Both the position numbers and the translations under genes were made by a program. A model generated the notes under the pieces. It did no database searches and was not told where the DNA came from. It saw only the letters and a program-made list of their open reading frames with translations. Below are positions 55,613 through 64,000 of a DNA stretch of 64,000 nt, piece after piece. This DNA comes from Caloranaerobacter sp. TR13 (lineage in GTDB: Bacteria; Bacillota; Clostridia; Tissierellales; Thermohalobacteraceae), in NCBI RefSeq assembly GCF_001316435.1, contig NZ_JXLL01000005.1, positions 1-64,000 of the forward strand, written 5' to 3'. Each line of letters opens with the position of its first letter. The stretch's first letter is position 1.

Positions 55613-56974
55613 TTAATTTTTCTTCAAAATACCCTTTTTATAATATTCATTCATAACATCCTTAGGTACAAGGCTTCCGCCGGTAGCCCATGCAATATGA
55701 GTTGCATTTGCCACCTTGCCGTACAATTCATTTTTCCTTAGAAACTCTTCCAAAGAACTGCTTTTGAGTAAATCAATTACACCTGGTATTCCAGCTAAGG
55801 CCGAAGGCTCTAAATATATATTTTCACAATCTGCTAAGGTACTGAGAAGCCTATAAAGTTTATCATCTTCAACAGTATATACACCGCTAATTAAGTTTCT
55901 CAATATTTTTCCAACAAAGCCAGAAGGTCTTCCAACTGCAAGACCGTCAGCTTCAGTTATATTATCGATTCCAAAGTCTTGAACAGATATTTCATTATGC
56001 TTATCAGTTAATAAACCTAAAAGCATACATGGAGAATGAGTCGGTTCAGCAAAGAAGCAATAGACATTATCTTTAAATAACAGCTTAAGTCCAAAGGCAA
56101 CTCCACCTGGACCTCCACCAACGCCACAGGGTAAATATACGAATAAAGGATGCTTACTATCTACAACTATATTCATTTCTTCAAGTTGTTTCTTTAGTCT
56201 TATTGCTGCAACGCTATAGCCGAGGAAAAGGTCTTTAGAATTTTCATCATCTATAAAATAACTCATAGGATTTGAATTAGATAATCTTCTGCCTTCTTCT
56301 ACAGCCTTACTGTAATCTGATTCATATTCTATAACTTCTACTCCTTTACTTCTCAACAAGTCCTTTTTCCACTTTTTAGCGTCGGCAGACATGTGAACAA
56401 CTACTTTAAAACCTAATTTTGCACTCATAATACCAATACTAAGACCTAAATTCCCGGTAGAACCAACTTGTATAGTATATTGATTAAAAAATTCTCTAAA
56501 TTTTTCGCTGTCCATAATTGAATAATCATCATCCAAATTTAACATATTATGTTTAATTGCTAATTCTTCTGCATGTTTTAGTACTTCATAAATTCCACCT
56601 CTTGCCTTAATAGAACCAGCAATAGCAAGATGAGAGTCGCATTTTAATAGCATATGTCCAGGGATTTTTATTTCAAACATTTTTTCCAAGGCTTCTTGCG
56701 TTTTAGGAATTCTAACTAATGGAGATTCTATTATTCCATTCAAATTCTTTGTTTCAGGAAAAAGCTTGGATATGAGTGGAGCAAAACGGTTTAATCTGTC
56801 TTCGGCATCCTTTACATCCTTTTCATTTAATGGGATGTTTTTAATTGCTATATCGAATTTTTCATATTTTGGATTTATCCAAAATACTTCCTTAGTATTA
56901 ATTATGTCATTTAGCAGTGGAAATTCCTGTATCCATTCTTTCAAACTTCTTCCTGCTATCAATTTATTTTCCAA
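55613..56974 (-). CDS. dsdA: D-serine dehydratase
   Basis: The protein of 453 residues is a fold-type II PLP enzyme matching Dsd[19 protein letters not shown], the PLP-lysine in [18 protein letters not shown], the phosphate-site glycine loop [13 protein letters not shown] and the [15 protein letters not shown] loop. It deaminates D-serine to pyruvate and ammonia. The open frame begins with GTG at 56983, but a TTG at 56974 lies 6 bases after GAGGTG and gives the family start [11 protein letters not shown]. No regulator or transporter gene is next to it. Confidence 0.94.
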   Translation of the reverse strand: MENKLIAGRSLKEWIQEFPLLNDIINTKEVFWINPKYEKFDIAIKNIPLNEKDVKDAEDRLNRFAPLISKLFPETKNLNGIIESPLVRIPKTQEALEKMFEIKIPGHMLLKCDSHLAIAGSIKARGGIYEVLKHAEELAIKHNMLNLDDDYSIMDSEKFREFFNQYTIQVGSTGNLGLSIGIMSAKLGFKVVVHMSADAKKWKKDLLRSKGVEVIEYESDYSKAVEEGRRLSNSNPMSYFIDDENSKDLFLGYSVAAIRLKKQLEEMNIVVDSKHPLFVYLPCGVGGGPGGVAFGLKLLFKDNVYCFFAEPTHSPCMLLGLLTDKHNEISVQDFGIDNITEADGLAVGRPSGFVGKILRNLISGVYTVEDDKLYRLLSTLADCENIYLEPSALAGIPGVIDLLKSSSLEEFLRKNELYGKVANATHIAWATGGSLVPKDVMNEYYKKGILKKN

Positions 56975-57179
56975 AATAAGCACCTCTTTTTTTGTTTTTC
57001 ATAAGCTGTTAACAAAATATCTAATATAATTAGAGAAATATCGTCTTAAAATATTTTTATATAGTATTATTGAATTCCTTCCAAGAATGAATGTTTTCTT
57101 TTTTTAAAATTATACATTATTTAAGAGCAAATAGATACATAATAATTTTTAAATATTTCTATTAAATAAATGTTTTTAA

Positions 57180-57210
57180 AGGCAACCTATACTATGTGTA
57201 TGGGTTGCCT
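57180..57210 (-). terminator. Terminator of the rhamnosyltransferase-like gene
   Basis: AGGCAACCTATAC (57180-57192) pairs with 57198-57210 (one mismatch or wobble); on the minus strand a T-rich stretch follows. Confidence 0.7.
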
Positions 57211-57225
57211 GCTTAAGTTATATTT

Positions 57226-58059
57226 TTATCTCATAAAATCCTTTAATATATTTTGGATTTTATCTTTATCTAATATTTTTTTATGTTCCTTAGCTCGATT
57301 AAAAGAAGATGAGGTATTTTTGGATGTATTATTTGAATGAACAACTATTACAAAATTTCTTTTTCTTAATATTTCATGAGGAAGTTTAATTGCATAAGTG
57401 TGACCCCCTGGCATTTTATAACGTTTCCCATTTAAATAGTCACTTACTTTATAAATTAGAGTATAAAATGGAGGAGACTTGATTTCAGTTCTTGCTAATC
57501 TTTTTAGTATAGAATCATATACATAACCTTTTTGATTAATTAAGACTTGAGTATTTAATCGAGGTTTATAATCAAATAGCTGCTGTATAAATGTTTTATG
57601 ATACATATCATCACAATCTAGACGTACAAGATATAGATAATCGTATCCTTTAATATATTCAATTATCTTAGATTCGTATTCGTTTTGATTTACAAATTGA
57701 ATATTATTAGGAAGAGGTTCATATTTAGAAAGAGCCTTTTCTATTATAGATTTTGTTTTATCATGATATTTTATTAAAGCAACGAAGTTTTGATTGGTTT
57801 GTGCTTTTAAGCTTTGCAAAGTATAATTCATAAATATCGCTATTCTTTGTTTTATCCATTTTTCTGTAAATCTTTTATCGCTAAACGGATGAGCATTAAA
57901 ACACATATCAATTATAATTCTCTTAGTTCCAGATATATATCTTTTCTTATTATCTATCTTTCTTTTAATTATAATCTTATTTACAGGTCTTCTTAATTTA
58001 TTTAAATTGAAGGTTTTGCTCTTGTTTGACTTGAGTTTGACTTTTTTTGATTTAGTCAT
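57226..58059 (-). CDS. Glycosyltransferase, putative rhamnosyl-transferase family
   Basis: A 277-residue GT-A type glycosyltransferase with a very basic N-terminus (many lysines up to residue 45), the FTEKWIKQRIAIFMNYTLQS segment, LYLVRLDCDDMYH as the DxD metal and nucleotide-sugar site and MPGGHTYAIKLPHEILRKR. This corresponds to the putative rhamnosyl transferase family. The acceptor is unknown; such enzymes decorate spore or surface glycans. The ATG at 58059 follows GAGGTG by 6 bases; the GTG three codons earlier is in that SD. It is a single gene. Confidence 0.78.
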   Translation of the reverse strand: MTKSKKVKLKSNKSKTFNLNKLRRPVNKIIIKRKIDNKKRYISGTKRIIIDMCFNAHPFSDKRFTEKWIKQRIAIFMNYTLQSLKAQTNQNFVALIKYHDKTKSIIEKALSKYEPLPNNIQFVNQNEYESKIIEYIKGYDYLYLVRLDCDDMYHKTFIQQLFDYKPRLNTQVLINQKGYVYDSILKRLARTEIKSPPFYTLIYKVSDYLNGKRYKMPGGHTYAIKLPHEILRKRNFVIVVHSNNTSKNTSSSFNRAKEHKKILDKDKIQNILKDFMR

Positions 58060-58915
58060 TTTAAACACCTCAATTTAAGTTTAAAGTTTGAAAGTATTTT
58101 TCTAGTTTATTATATGAAGTTTAAAACTATTGTGATTAGACTTGTTTAATATTCCCTACTTTAAGATACCTAACTCATAATATATATTAAAAAGTTAAAT
58201 ATTGGGTATTCGTCAATAAAAGAAGGTGTACTTATGATAGAAGTGAGAAAGTTAGAAAAATAGTTATTAACATTATTTAATATAAAAAAATATTTGAGAT
58301 AAAAAACCTTTAATATCCGATTTTGTTTTATGTTCAAATAATGTTATTGAAATAAAAGTACTTATTCAAACAATATAAAAGTCGTACTAAACCTATGAAC
58401 GAATATAGTACTTTGACTGCGTTCATTCATGGTCTTTGGTTTTGAATTTTTAGACGATTTTTTAGTTAACAGTTGTATTTAAAATAGTTTGAGAAGGAGA
58501 TTGAGTAAAGTTTATTAGTTAAAACCGTTACAAAAAAAGTTATCTTTTTGCAACCTAATATTTTTTAAAACGTGTAATAAGTATAAGAGAATATATTAAA
58601 TTTATTGCTAGTTAGGGGTAAGTATAAAGAAATAAATTAAAATTATTGGATTATATTACTCTAAATAATATAGAGATTTTTGCATTTACAGATAATGTAG
58701 GTTGTATTATTTTTTATCTATAATGAAGTTACTTAAGTATATGGAGAGTATATATTTAGTACCATTTTAGGAACAATATTATTTATTATTGGAATTCTAA
58801 TAGGTTCAGTTGTGATATTTTTATTACTTTGGCAATTCTAGTTATATTGTTAAAACAGAAAAGTTTTTAAATTATTTTGGGCAGAATACTTATCCTGGTA
58901 GAAGGTGGGTGACAC
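58060..58915. other. Long intergenic region with a hairpin and a decayed membrane peptide
   Basis: No complete gene is seen in these 856 bases. A hairpin ATGAACG/CGTTCAT lies at 58395-58426, close in sequence to the one after glmS. Around 58738-58843 an open stretch reads STILGTILFIIGILIGSV and then FLLLWQF before a stop, without a start codon; it looks like one or two spans of a lost membrane protein. The remainder is AT-rich. The SD and probable promoter of the sigma factor operon are at the right end. Confidence 0.5.
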
Positions 58916-59461
58916 ATGGAGGATAAAAAACTTATTAAAAGATGTCAAAAAGGAGATAAAGAGGCTTTTCAAGAACTTATAAGTAAGTATCATCCCTTTA
59001 TATATAAGTTTCTTGTCAAAATAGCTGAAGATGAACAGTTAGCAGAGGATTTAACTCAAGATACATTTTTAAAGATAATAAGAAATATTGATAAATTTGA
59101 TATAGATAGAAAAGCTAAATTTTCAACATATGCTGTTGCTATAGCTAAAAACTTATATATTGATTACCTAAGAAAAGAAAATAAATTTAAGAAGGTTATA
59201 CCTATAAATAAAAATTTTGATATTGAAGATTTTAGTATTAACGTTGAAAATATTGTTATTGATAAAATGTTTGGACAGGATATTATAGAAAAAATGGGAA
59301 AATTAACAGAAGAACAGAAACTCGTTATCAAAATGAAATATATAGAAGGACTAACACTTAAAGAAATCGGAGATATACTAGAGTTAAAACCTAAAACTGT
59401 AAAAAGTAGAATACACAATGGGATTGTTAAATTGAGAAAAATGTTTGGAAGGAGAGAATGA
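58916..59461 (+). CDS. ECF-type RNA polymerase sigma factor
   Basis: The 181-residue protein has sigma region 2 (FQELISKYHPFIYKFL, EDLTQDTFLKI and FSTYAVAIAKNLYIDYLRK) and region 4 (LTEEQKLVIKMKYIEGLTLKEIGDIL and KPKTVKSRIHNGIVKLRK) without regions 1 and 3, i.e. the ECF class. It starts at an ATG 7 bases after AGGTGGGTG. The next gene begins 1 base after its stop and a third overlaps, so the two membrane proteins are the likely regulators of its activity. Target promoters are unknown. Confidence 0.93.
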   Translation: MEDKKLIKRCQKGDKEAFQELISKYHPFIYKFLVKIAEDEQLAEDLTQDTFLKIIRNIDKFDIDRKAKFSTYAVAIAKNLYIDYLRKENKFKKVIPINKNFDIEDFSINVENIVIDKMFGQDIIEKMGKLTEEQKLVIKMKYIEGLTLKEIGDILELKPKTVKSRIHNGIVKLRKMFGRRE

Positions 59462-59462
59462 T

Positions 59463-59741
59463 ATGAAAGAAATTGATGAAAGAGATACAGCTATATTATT
59501 AGCAGTATTAGATAAGGAGATTGACATGAAGTGTATGGAACTTAAAGAAAAGCAGTGGGAACTAAAACTAAAGAAAATATTTTTTTCAAGCTGTTTGTTG
59601 GTTTTATTTACTTTTTTGATACAGGTGTTTTTTAAGATATTTAATTTAAACATTTTATTTGTCTTTTTTATATATCAAGGACTAGCATTAATTTTTGTTA
59701 CACCTTTAATATTTAACCTTAATAAGGGGAGGTTGACATAA
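59463..59741 (+). CDS. Small two-span membrane protein of the ECF operon
   Basis: A 92-residue protein with an N-terminal cytoplasmic part (KEIDERDTAILLAVLDKEID and a lysine-rich helix) and two hydrophobic spans (SCLLVLFTFLIQVFF and ILFVFFIYQGLALIFVTPLI). Small proteins like this next to ECF sigma genes often act as anti-sigma factors or their partners; no zinc-binding HxxxCxxC motif is present. The ATG at 59463 follows GGAAGGAG. It overlaps the next gene by one base. Confidence 0.72.
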   Translation: MKEIDERDTAILLAVLDKEIDMKCMELKEKQWELKLKKIFFSSCLLVLFTFLIQVFFKIFNLNILFVFFIYQGLALIFVTPLIFNLNKGRLT

Positions 59742-60664
59742 TGAATAAGTTAGAGAATTTCATTAATAAATTAAATTTTAAAAAATTTTTAAGATTATAT
59801 TTGTTTTTCTCAATTTTACTTCTTACTTTATGTTTATTTGCTATAGTATACGTTTCTAAAGATAAAATATATATGGCAATTGATTACGAAAGAGTTTCTG
59901 ATACTTTTGAAAAAGAAGGTATAAATGACAAGCTGAAACTACAGCTTACTGAATTAGCTTCAGATTCAAAGGATATAAAGAATATTATCATACTAGATAA
60001 AAACAATAATATTGTTTTTAGAGTTAATAATAATCTTGTAGGTAATAAAACAAAATTACAATTTACACCATATGAATTCAATAGAAAATATCTTCAAGAT
60101 AATATAAATAGAGATGTTTTATATAAAGTTGTAAAAAAAGAGGATATTATTTTAAATAAAGATTATATAAAAAACAGTAGAAAAATAGAGTTGGATATTT
60201 ATGAAGAATTTTCATTTGAAAGAGATTTAGCAGCAAAAGAGATATATTTGTTGAATTATATAGTTGATAAAGACACTGCTAACAAGTTATTTATCATAAG
60301 AACTGTAAATCCAATACCATATGGAGAAAGATTATTAGAGATTACAGGGATTATAATAGGATTAATAATTATTATATATTGGCTTGGTTTAGCATTATGG
60401 GTATATAAAGATGCTAGTAAAAAATTAAATAATCCTTCTTTATGGGGGCTTATTGTGTTATTAACTAATTTATTAGGGTTAATTATTTACACAATGTTTA
60501 AGCAAAACAATAAGATATGTTATAAATGTGGTTTTATGCAGAGCAAAGAAAATATATATTGTACTAAGTGTGGTACTAGAATAAGTAGAACATGTAACAA
60601 TTGTGGTAATATTATTCAGAAATATGATAAATACTGTAGTAAATGTGGTAATAAGCTTTTATAG
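59741..60664 (+). CDS. Membrane protein with outside sensor-like domain and zinc ribbons
   Basis: The 307-residue protein has a first membrane helix at about 17-38, an outside region of about 155 residues containing IIILDKNNNIVFRVNNNLVG (Cache/PAS-like strands), two more spans (ITGIIIGLIIIIYWLGLALW and LWGLIVLLTNLLGLIIYTMF) of the phospholipase-D-N-terminal type, and a cytoplasmic tail with about three double-cysteine knuckles CYKCG, CTKCG, CNNCG, CSKCG, i.e. zinc ribbons. It is the third gene of the ECF operon. It may sense an envelope signal and control the sigma factor; this is inference from layout. Confidence 0.8.
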   Translation: MNKLENFINKLNFKKFLRLYLFFSILLLTLCLFAIVYVSKDKIYMAIDYERVSDTFEKEGINDKLKLQLTELASDSKDIKNIIILDKNNNIVFRVNNNLVGNKTKLQFTPYEFNRKYLQDNINRDVLYKVVKKEDIILNKDYIKNSRKIELDIYEEFSFERDLAAKEIYLLNYIVDKDTANKLFIIRTVNPIPYGERLLEITGIIIGLIIIIYWLGLALWVYKDASKKLNNPSLWGLIVLLTNLLGLIIYTMFKQNNKICYKCGFMQSKENIYCTKCGTRISRTCNNCGNIIQKYDKYCSKCGNKLL

Positions 60665-60710
60665 TATGTTGATAATTTAAATGCAGTAGCATATATAGGA
60701 GTGGTAACTT

Positions 60711-62015
60711 TTGAAAGAGATATTTATTAATTTTGTACAGATTATTCAAAGATATGGTGTTGTAGGACTTGCTGTTTTATCATTTGCAGAATCATCTTTT
60801 TTTCCTATACCACCAGATGTTTTGCTTATTCCAATGGCATTAATGAATAGGAAATTTGCATTATTTTATGCTTTAGTTACAACAATATCATCTGTTTTTG
60901 GCGGTATTTTCGGTCATATTATGGGTAGAAGATTTGGTAAACCATTGCTTAAAAGATTTATTAAAAATGAGAAATTAAATAAGGTACAAGAATACTTTGA
61001 AAAATATGGGGTAAGGGCTATTGTAGTAGCAGGTTTTACTCCAGTTCCTTATAAAGTTTTTACATTATCATCAGGTGCTTTTAATGTTAAGATAGTTTCA
61101 TTGGTAATAGCTTCTATAATTGGTAGGGGAGCAAGATTTTTTCTTGAAGGATTTTTTATATTTTTATTTGGAGATACTTCAAAATATTATCTTGAAAACT
61201 ATTTTGAGTTTATAACAGTTGCAGTTGCTACATTATATGTATTGATATATTATATTTGGAATAAAAAGAAATCTATAGAAAAAGTCGGAAATACAGAGGT
61301 TTTAATAAATATTAAAAGAATATTTAATAAACTACGCATATTTACATTGAAGTATAACAAATATGATGAAACAGTGAGATATTTTTTAATATCAATATTG
61401 TCATTATTTATATTTTCAGCAATGATAGAAGATTACTTAACAATAGGAAATTGGAAATTTGATGCATTAGCATTTAGTTATGTTTATAGTATAAGGAATA
61501 CAATATTAAATAATGTTTTTAAGATGTTAAGTATAACAGGTAACTTTATTTCAGTAATGTTGATTACATTGATTATATCATTTATTCTAATTTATTTTAA
61601 AAAAAGAAATGATGCTATATTCTTTTCGTTGAATACCTTAGTAGGATGGGGACTTAACCAGATATTAAAAATAATTTTTAAAAGACCAAGGCTTTCTGGT
61701 TTGTGGCTTGTTAAGGCTTCAGGTTATAGTTTCCCAAGTGGTCATGCTATGGTATTTATGGGTTTTTCATTTCTACTTATTTATTATGTTTTTAATTATA
61801 TAAAAAATAAGAAGTTTGCTGTAGCAATAAGTACATTTATTTTTATTTATTCAATATTTGTTGGGTTAAGTAGGATATACGTTGGGGTTCATTATTTAAG
61901 TGATATATTGGCAGGATGGATCGCAGGTACTTTCTGGGCATCATCAAGTATTGTAATATATAAGGGATTATGTTACAAAAAACAAACATTATGGAGAAAA
62001 AAACAATCCTTGTAA
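60711..62015 (+). CDS. DedA-family protein fused to PAP2 lipid phosphatase
   Basis: Residues 1-190 form a DedA (SNARE-associated, VTT) domain: FAESSFFPIPPDVLLIPMAL, HIMGRRFGKPLLKRF and AGFTPVPYKVFTLSSGAF. Residues 215-425 form a PAP2 phosphatase with KIIFKRPRLSG, SFPSGHAM and SRIYVGVHYLSD, the complete three-part active site. The first half may flip lipid phosphates such as undecaprenyl phosphate or phosphatidylethanolamine, and the second half may dephosphorylate undecaprenyl diphosphate outside the membrane. A TTG start with GGAGTGG at 10 bases. It opens the envelope cluster at the window end. Confidence 0.92.
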   Translation: MKEIFINFVQIIQRYGVVGLAVLSFAESSFFPIPPDVLLIPMALMNRKFALFYALVTTISSVFGGIFGHIMGRRFGKPLLKRFIKNEKLNKVQEYFEKYGVRAIVVAGFTPVPYKVFTLSSGAFNVKIVSLVIASIIGRGARFFLEGFFIFLFGDTSKYYLENYFEFITVAVATLYVLIYYIWNKKKSIEKVGNTEVLINIKRIFNKLRIFTLKYNKYDETVRYFLISILSLFIFSAMIEDYLTIGNWKFDALAFSYVYSIRNTILNNVFKMLSITGNFISVMLITLIISFILIYFKKRNDAIFFSLNTLVGWGLNQILKIIFKRPRLSGLWLVKASGYSFPSGHAMVFMGFSFLLIYYVFNYIKNKKFAVAISTFIFIYSIFVGLSRIYVGVHYLSDILAGWIAGTFWASSSIVIYKGLCYKKQTLWRKKQSL

Positions 62016-62132
62016 ACAGTGAAAATGAAGTCTTTTTGGATGGTTAAAATGAAATTAAATAACTACTATAAATAATAAAATTTAGTAACGAAAATAAAGT
62101 ATCAAGATTAAAAAGTAAAGGGGAAAAAGTCA

Positions 62133-63233
62133 ATGCTAGATTCAAAGTTGAAAATAGATCAAAATAACTTGCATAAAGCTTCTGAAAGAGTTCTTTCGTC
62201 AAATGTATTTACTTACTCTATGTTTGCACTTGTTTTTATCTTAACTTCATTTTTGTCATTTTCATTTATTTACCATCATTTTAGTGGTAATACATTTATT
62301 ACTACAATTAAACTATATTCCTATCAGACAATGTTTAAATTAATTGTTCTTTTAATTATGTACTTTGTTTTTGACGGTTTGCGTTTATTTTATGTTTTAA
62401 AAACATTAGAAGTTAAAATCAAGTTTAAACATATCTTTAAGTTAGTATTTATCAATATGTTTATATCTAATATTACTCCATTTGCGACAGGTGGAGGATT
62501 TGTTCAAATATATTTTTTAAATAAAGAAGGAGTTTCTTTAAGCGATGCTATTGCTGCTACTTCTATAAGAACTACTATAGCTACGGCTTTTCTTATTATT
62601 GTTACACCAATAGTACTTATCATAGAAAAAAATTTATTTCATATGTTTACTTTCAGTGGTTCAAAGGTTTTTTTTATATTCACTTTGGGTTATATTATTA
62701 TGTTTTATGCTATATATAAAATGATTAATAAAACAGAAAAAATTAAAAAAATCACATATAAATTTTTATATTTCTTACAAAGCAAGCAGATAATTTCTTC
62801 TAATAAATTTAAAAAACTGATTAGCCGTTCTTTTAAGGAGATTGATGCTTTTACACAGAGTATAAAAGCATTTTTTAAAGGTAATCCCAAAAATATTTTT
62901 TTATCTATTGCTTCTATGTTATTATTTCTTTTTTCTTTTTTTGTGTTTTCGGTGATTCTTATTACAGGGTTAAATTATCATATTTCACCTATAACAATTA
63001 TTTCTTTTCAAATTATTATTACTTTTTTTATGTATTTTACACCTACTCCTGGGGCTACAGTTTTTGCTGAAGCTAGTTATATAGCAGTATTTTCAAATTA
63101 TATTAAAAACTCCGATCTTCTTGTGCTCACATTTGCTTGGAGATTTTTTACGATATATGTTGGGATGATTATAGGAGCTGTTATTTTTTATATGGAAATG
63201 ATATGTACTAATTTTAAAAAAGCTAATAGGTAG
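62133..63233 (+). CDS. UPF0104 / lysylphosphatidylglycerol-synthase-type flippase domain protein
   Basis: A 366-residue membrane protein with about eight spans. NMFISNITPFATGGGFVQIYFL and TYFTPTPGATVFAEASY-like segment (FTPTPGATVFAEASYIA) are the two hallmark stretches of the UPF0104 (YbhN, AglD, MprF N-terminal) family, which moves or handles lipids across the membrane. The start ATG follows AAAGGGG. It sits between the DedA-PAP2 fusion and a calcineurin-like protein, all likely concerned with membrane or wall lipids. Confidence 0.9.
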   Translation: MLDSKLKIDQNNLHKASERVLSSNVFTYSMFALVFILTSFLSFSFIYHHFSGNTFITTIKLYSYQTMFKLIVLLIMYFVFDGLRLFYVLKTLEVKIKFKHIFKLVFINMFISNITPFATGGGFVQIYFLNKEGVSLSDAIAATSIRTTIATAFLIIVTPIVLIIEKNLFHMFTFSGSKVFFIFTLGYIIMFYAIYKMINKTEKIKKITYKFLYFLQSKQIISSNKFKKLISRSFKEIDAFTQSIKAFFKGNPKNIFLSIASMLLFLFSFFVFSVILITGLNYHISPITIISFQIIITFFMYFTPTPGATVFAEASYIAVFSNYIKNSDLLVLTFAWRFFTIYVGMIIGAVIFYMEMICTNFKKANR

Positions 63234-63265
63234 AGTAATATATGAGTTATTTAGGAGGAAAATCT

Positions 63266-64000
63266 ATGCAAAATAGATTTATCTTAAGAATATGTTTATA
63301 TTTTGATATTTTTATTTTACTTATCATTATTATTTCTAAATTATATTATTTTGTTTTTGAGCCAGATTTTTATTCATTAAATATTAATAATATAAAAGAG
63401 GTGCAAAAACTAGACAAGAAAGATGATGGGTTTTCTTTTGCGGTTTTAGGAAATACTAAAAGTTCGATAAATGCTTTTGATAAAAAGTTAGTAAATAAAA
63501 TTAATAATGATAATCTTGATTTTGTAATATCTACAGGAAATGCAATTGCGGATGGTGCTGAGGATAAATATAGGATGTTAAGTAAAAGTTTAAAAAAATT
63601 AAAGATACCAGTTATTATGGGTATTGGAGATAATGAAGTTTCAGATGGTGGGACCTTACGATTTTATAAACATTTTGGCCCATTGTATTTTTCCTTTAAT
63701 GTCAATGATTCTTACTTTATTTTTTTAGATACTACTGGTGAAACTACTGAAGCTTGGCAACGAGAGTGGCTTATAAAAGAACTAATCAATGCACAAAAAT
63801 ATAGATATCGGTTCGTTTTTATGAATAAACTACCTTATATAATAGATAGTAATTTGCAATTTAATTTTAAAGATAAATATATAAAGAGTGCATCCTATCG
63901 ACAGTTTTTAAGAGAAACTTTTTCAAAATATAATGTAACAGCAGTTTTTGCTTCTAATGCGGAAATTTTCAATCGTGGAAATATTGATAGTGTATCTTAT
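63266..64000 (+). CDS. Calcineurin-like protein lacking metal ligands, partial at window end
   Basis: The frame is open through the window end (245 codons visible). One membrane anchor occupies residues 8-31. The rest follows the calcineurin-like phosphoesterase pattern, but its ligand positions are replaced: GNTK (62-65) where GDxH is expected, TGN (90-92) for GD, GIGDNE (119-124) for GNH(D/E), and FMNKLPY for the histidine strand; FASNAEIFNRG stands where GHxH is usual. The conserved FYKHFGPLYFSFNVNDSYF confirms homology. It is thus probably a non-catalytic, outward-facing member. SD AGGAGG. The C-terminus is outside the window. Confidence 0.75.
   Translation, partial: MQNRFILRICLYFDIFILLIIIISKLYYFVFEPDFYSLNINNIKEVQKLDKKDDGFSFAVLGNTKSSINAFDKKLVNKINNDNLDFVISTGNAIADGAEDKYRMLSKSLKKLKIPVIMGIGDNEVSDGGTLRFYKHFGPLYFSFNVNDSYFIFLDTTGETTEAWQREWLIKELINAQKYRYRFVFMNKLPYIIDSNLQFNFKDKYIKSASYRQFLRETFSKYNVTAVFASNAEIFNRGNIDSVSY

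Overview
The window is AT-rich (roughly 70% A+T by eye), densely coded and reads as chromosome of an anaerobic, spore-forming member of the Clostridia. The cotJ spore-coat operon, rubrerythrin, ferredoxin-dependent 2-oxoacid oxidoreductase, butyrate kinase genes, a c-di-AMP synthase and a CRISPR repeat close to the Clostridioides difficile type I-B repeat all point there. A Caloranaerobacter/Clostridiisalibacter-like genus would fit, but that is a guess. No tRNA or rRNA genes were seen. TTG and GTG starts with good Shine-Dalgarno (SD) sites are frequent, so many starts were reset from the SD.

Layout. 1-2.8 kb: a large CRISPR array (40 intact 29-bp repeats plus two decayed terminal ones) with three internal segment duplications; leader and cas genes are not in the window. 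2.8-12.4 kb: flavin reductase, a chemoreceptor with a C-terminal sensor, cotJABC, ArsC, a DUF1576 membrane protein with a small partner, an ArsR regulator with operator and promoter, a four-module sulfur-transfer flavoprotein, and rubrerythrin. 12.5-19.6 kb: a conserved protein of unknown function, a structured leader with a 25-residue peptide, a membrane HD-GYP protein, DUF5317, PrsW, CapA, and cdaA-cdaR.

19.6-28.1 kb: a PAS/sigma-54 activator followed by a clear -24/-12 promoter with three TGCA-N6-TGCA sites, then buk-ptb-buk, a P-loop protein and a four-subunit 2-oxoacid:ferredoxin oxidoreductase. Together these convert 2-oxoacids to acyl-CoA, acyl phosphate and free acid with ATP formation. 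28.2-40.1 kb: YitT, then a LacI-controlled sugar region (kinase, sucrose-phosphate synthase, GalT-like protein, ABC importer without ATPase, GH65 phosphorylase) with three matching AACCGGTT-type operators. 40.2-43.8 kb: glmM, the glmS ribozyme and glmS.

43.8-49 kb is accessory-looking: a pyrophosphatase/flavin-barrel fusion, an MFS exporter between short dispersed repeats, and a tight four-gene module XRE-ImmA/IrrE-PIN-DUF2164. This module is the best candidate for an undescribed (toxin-antitoxin or defence-like) system. 49.4-54.9 kb: a nickel importer (nikMN-Q-O) followed by larC-larE-larB for the nickel-pincer cofactor, without larA, behind a hairpin that hides the SD. 55-64 kb: ferritin-like protein, D-serine dehydratase, a glycosyltransferase, an ECF sigma operon with a zinc-ribbon membrane protein, and an envelope cluster (DedA-PAP2 fusion, UPF0104 protein, and a calcineurin-like protein that has lost its metal ligands and runs off the end).
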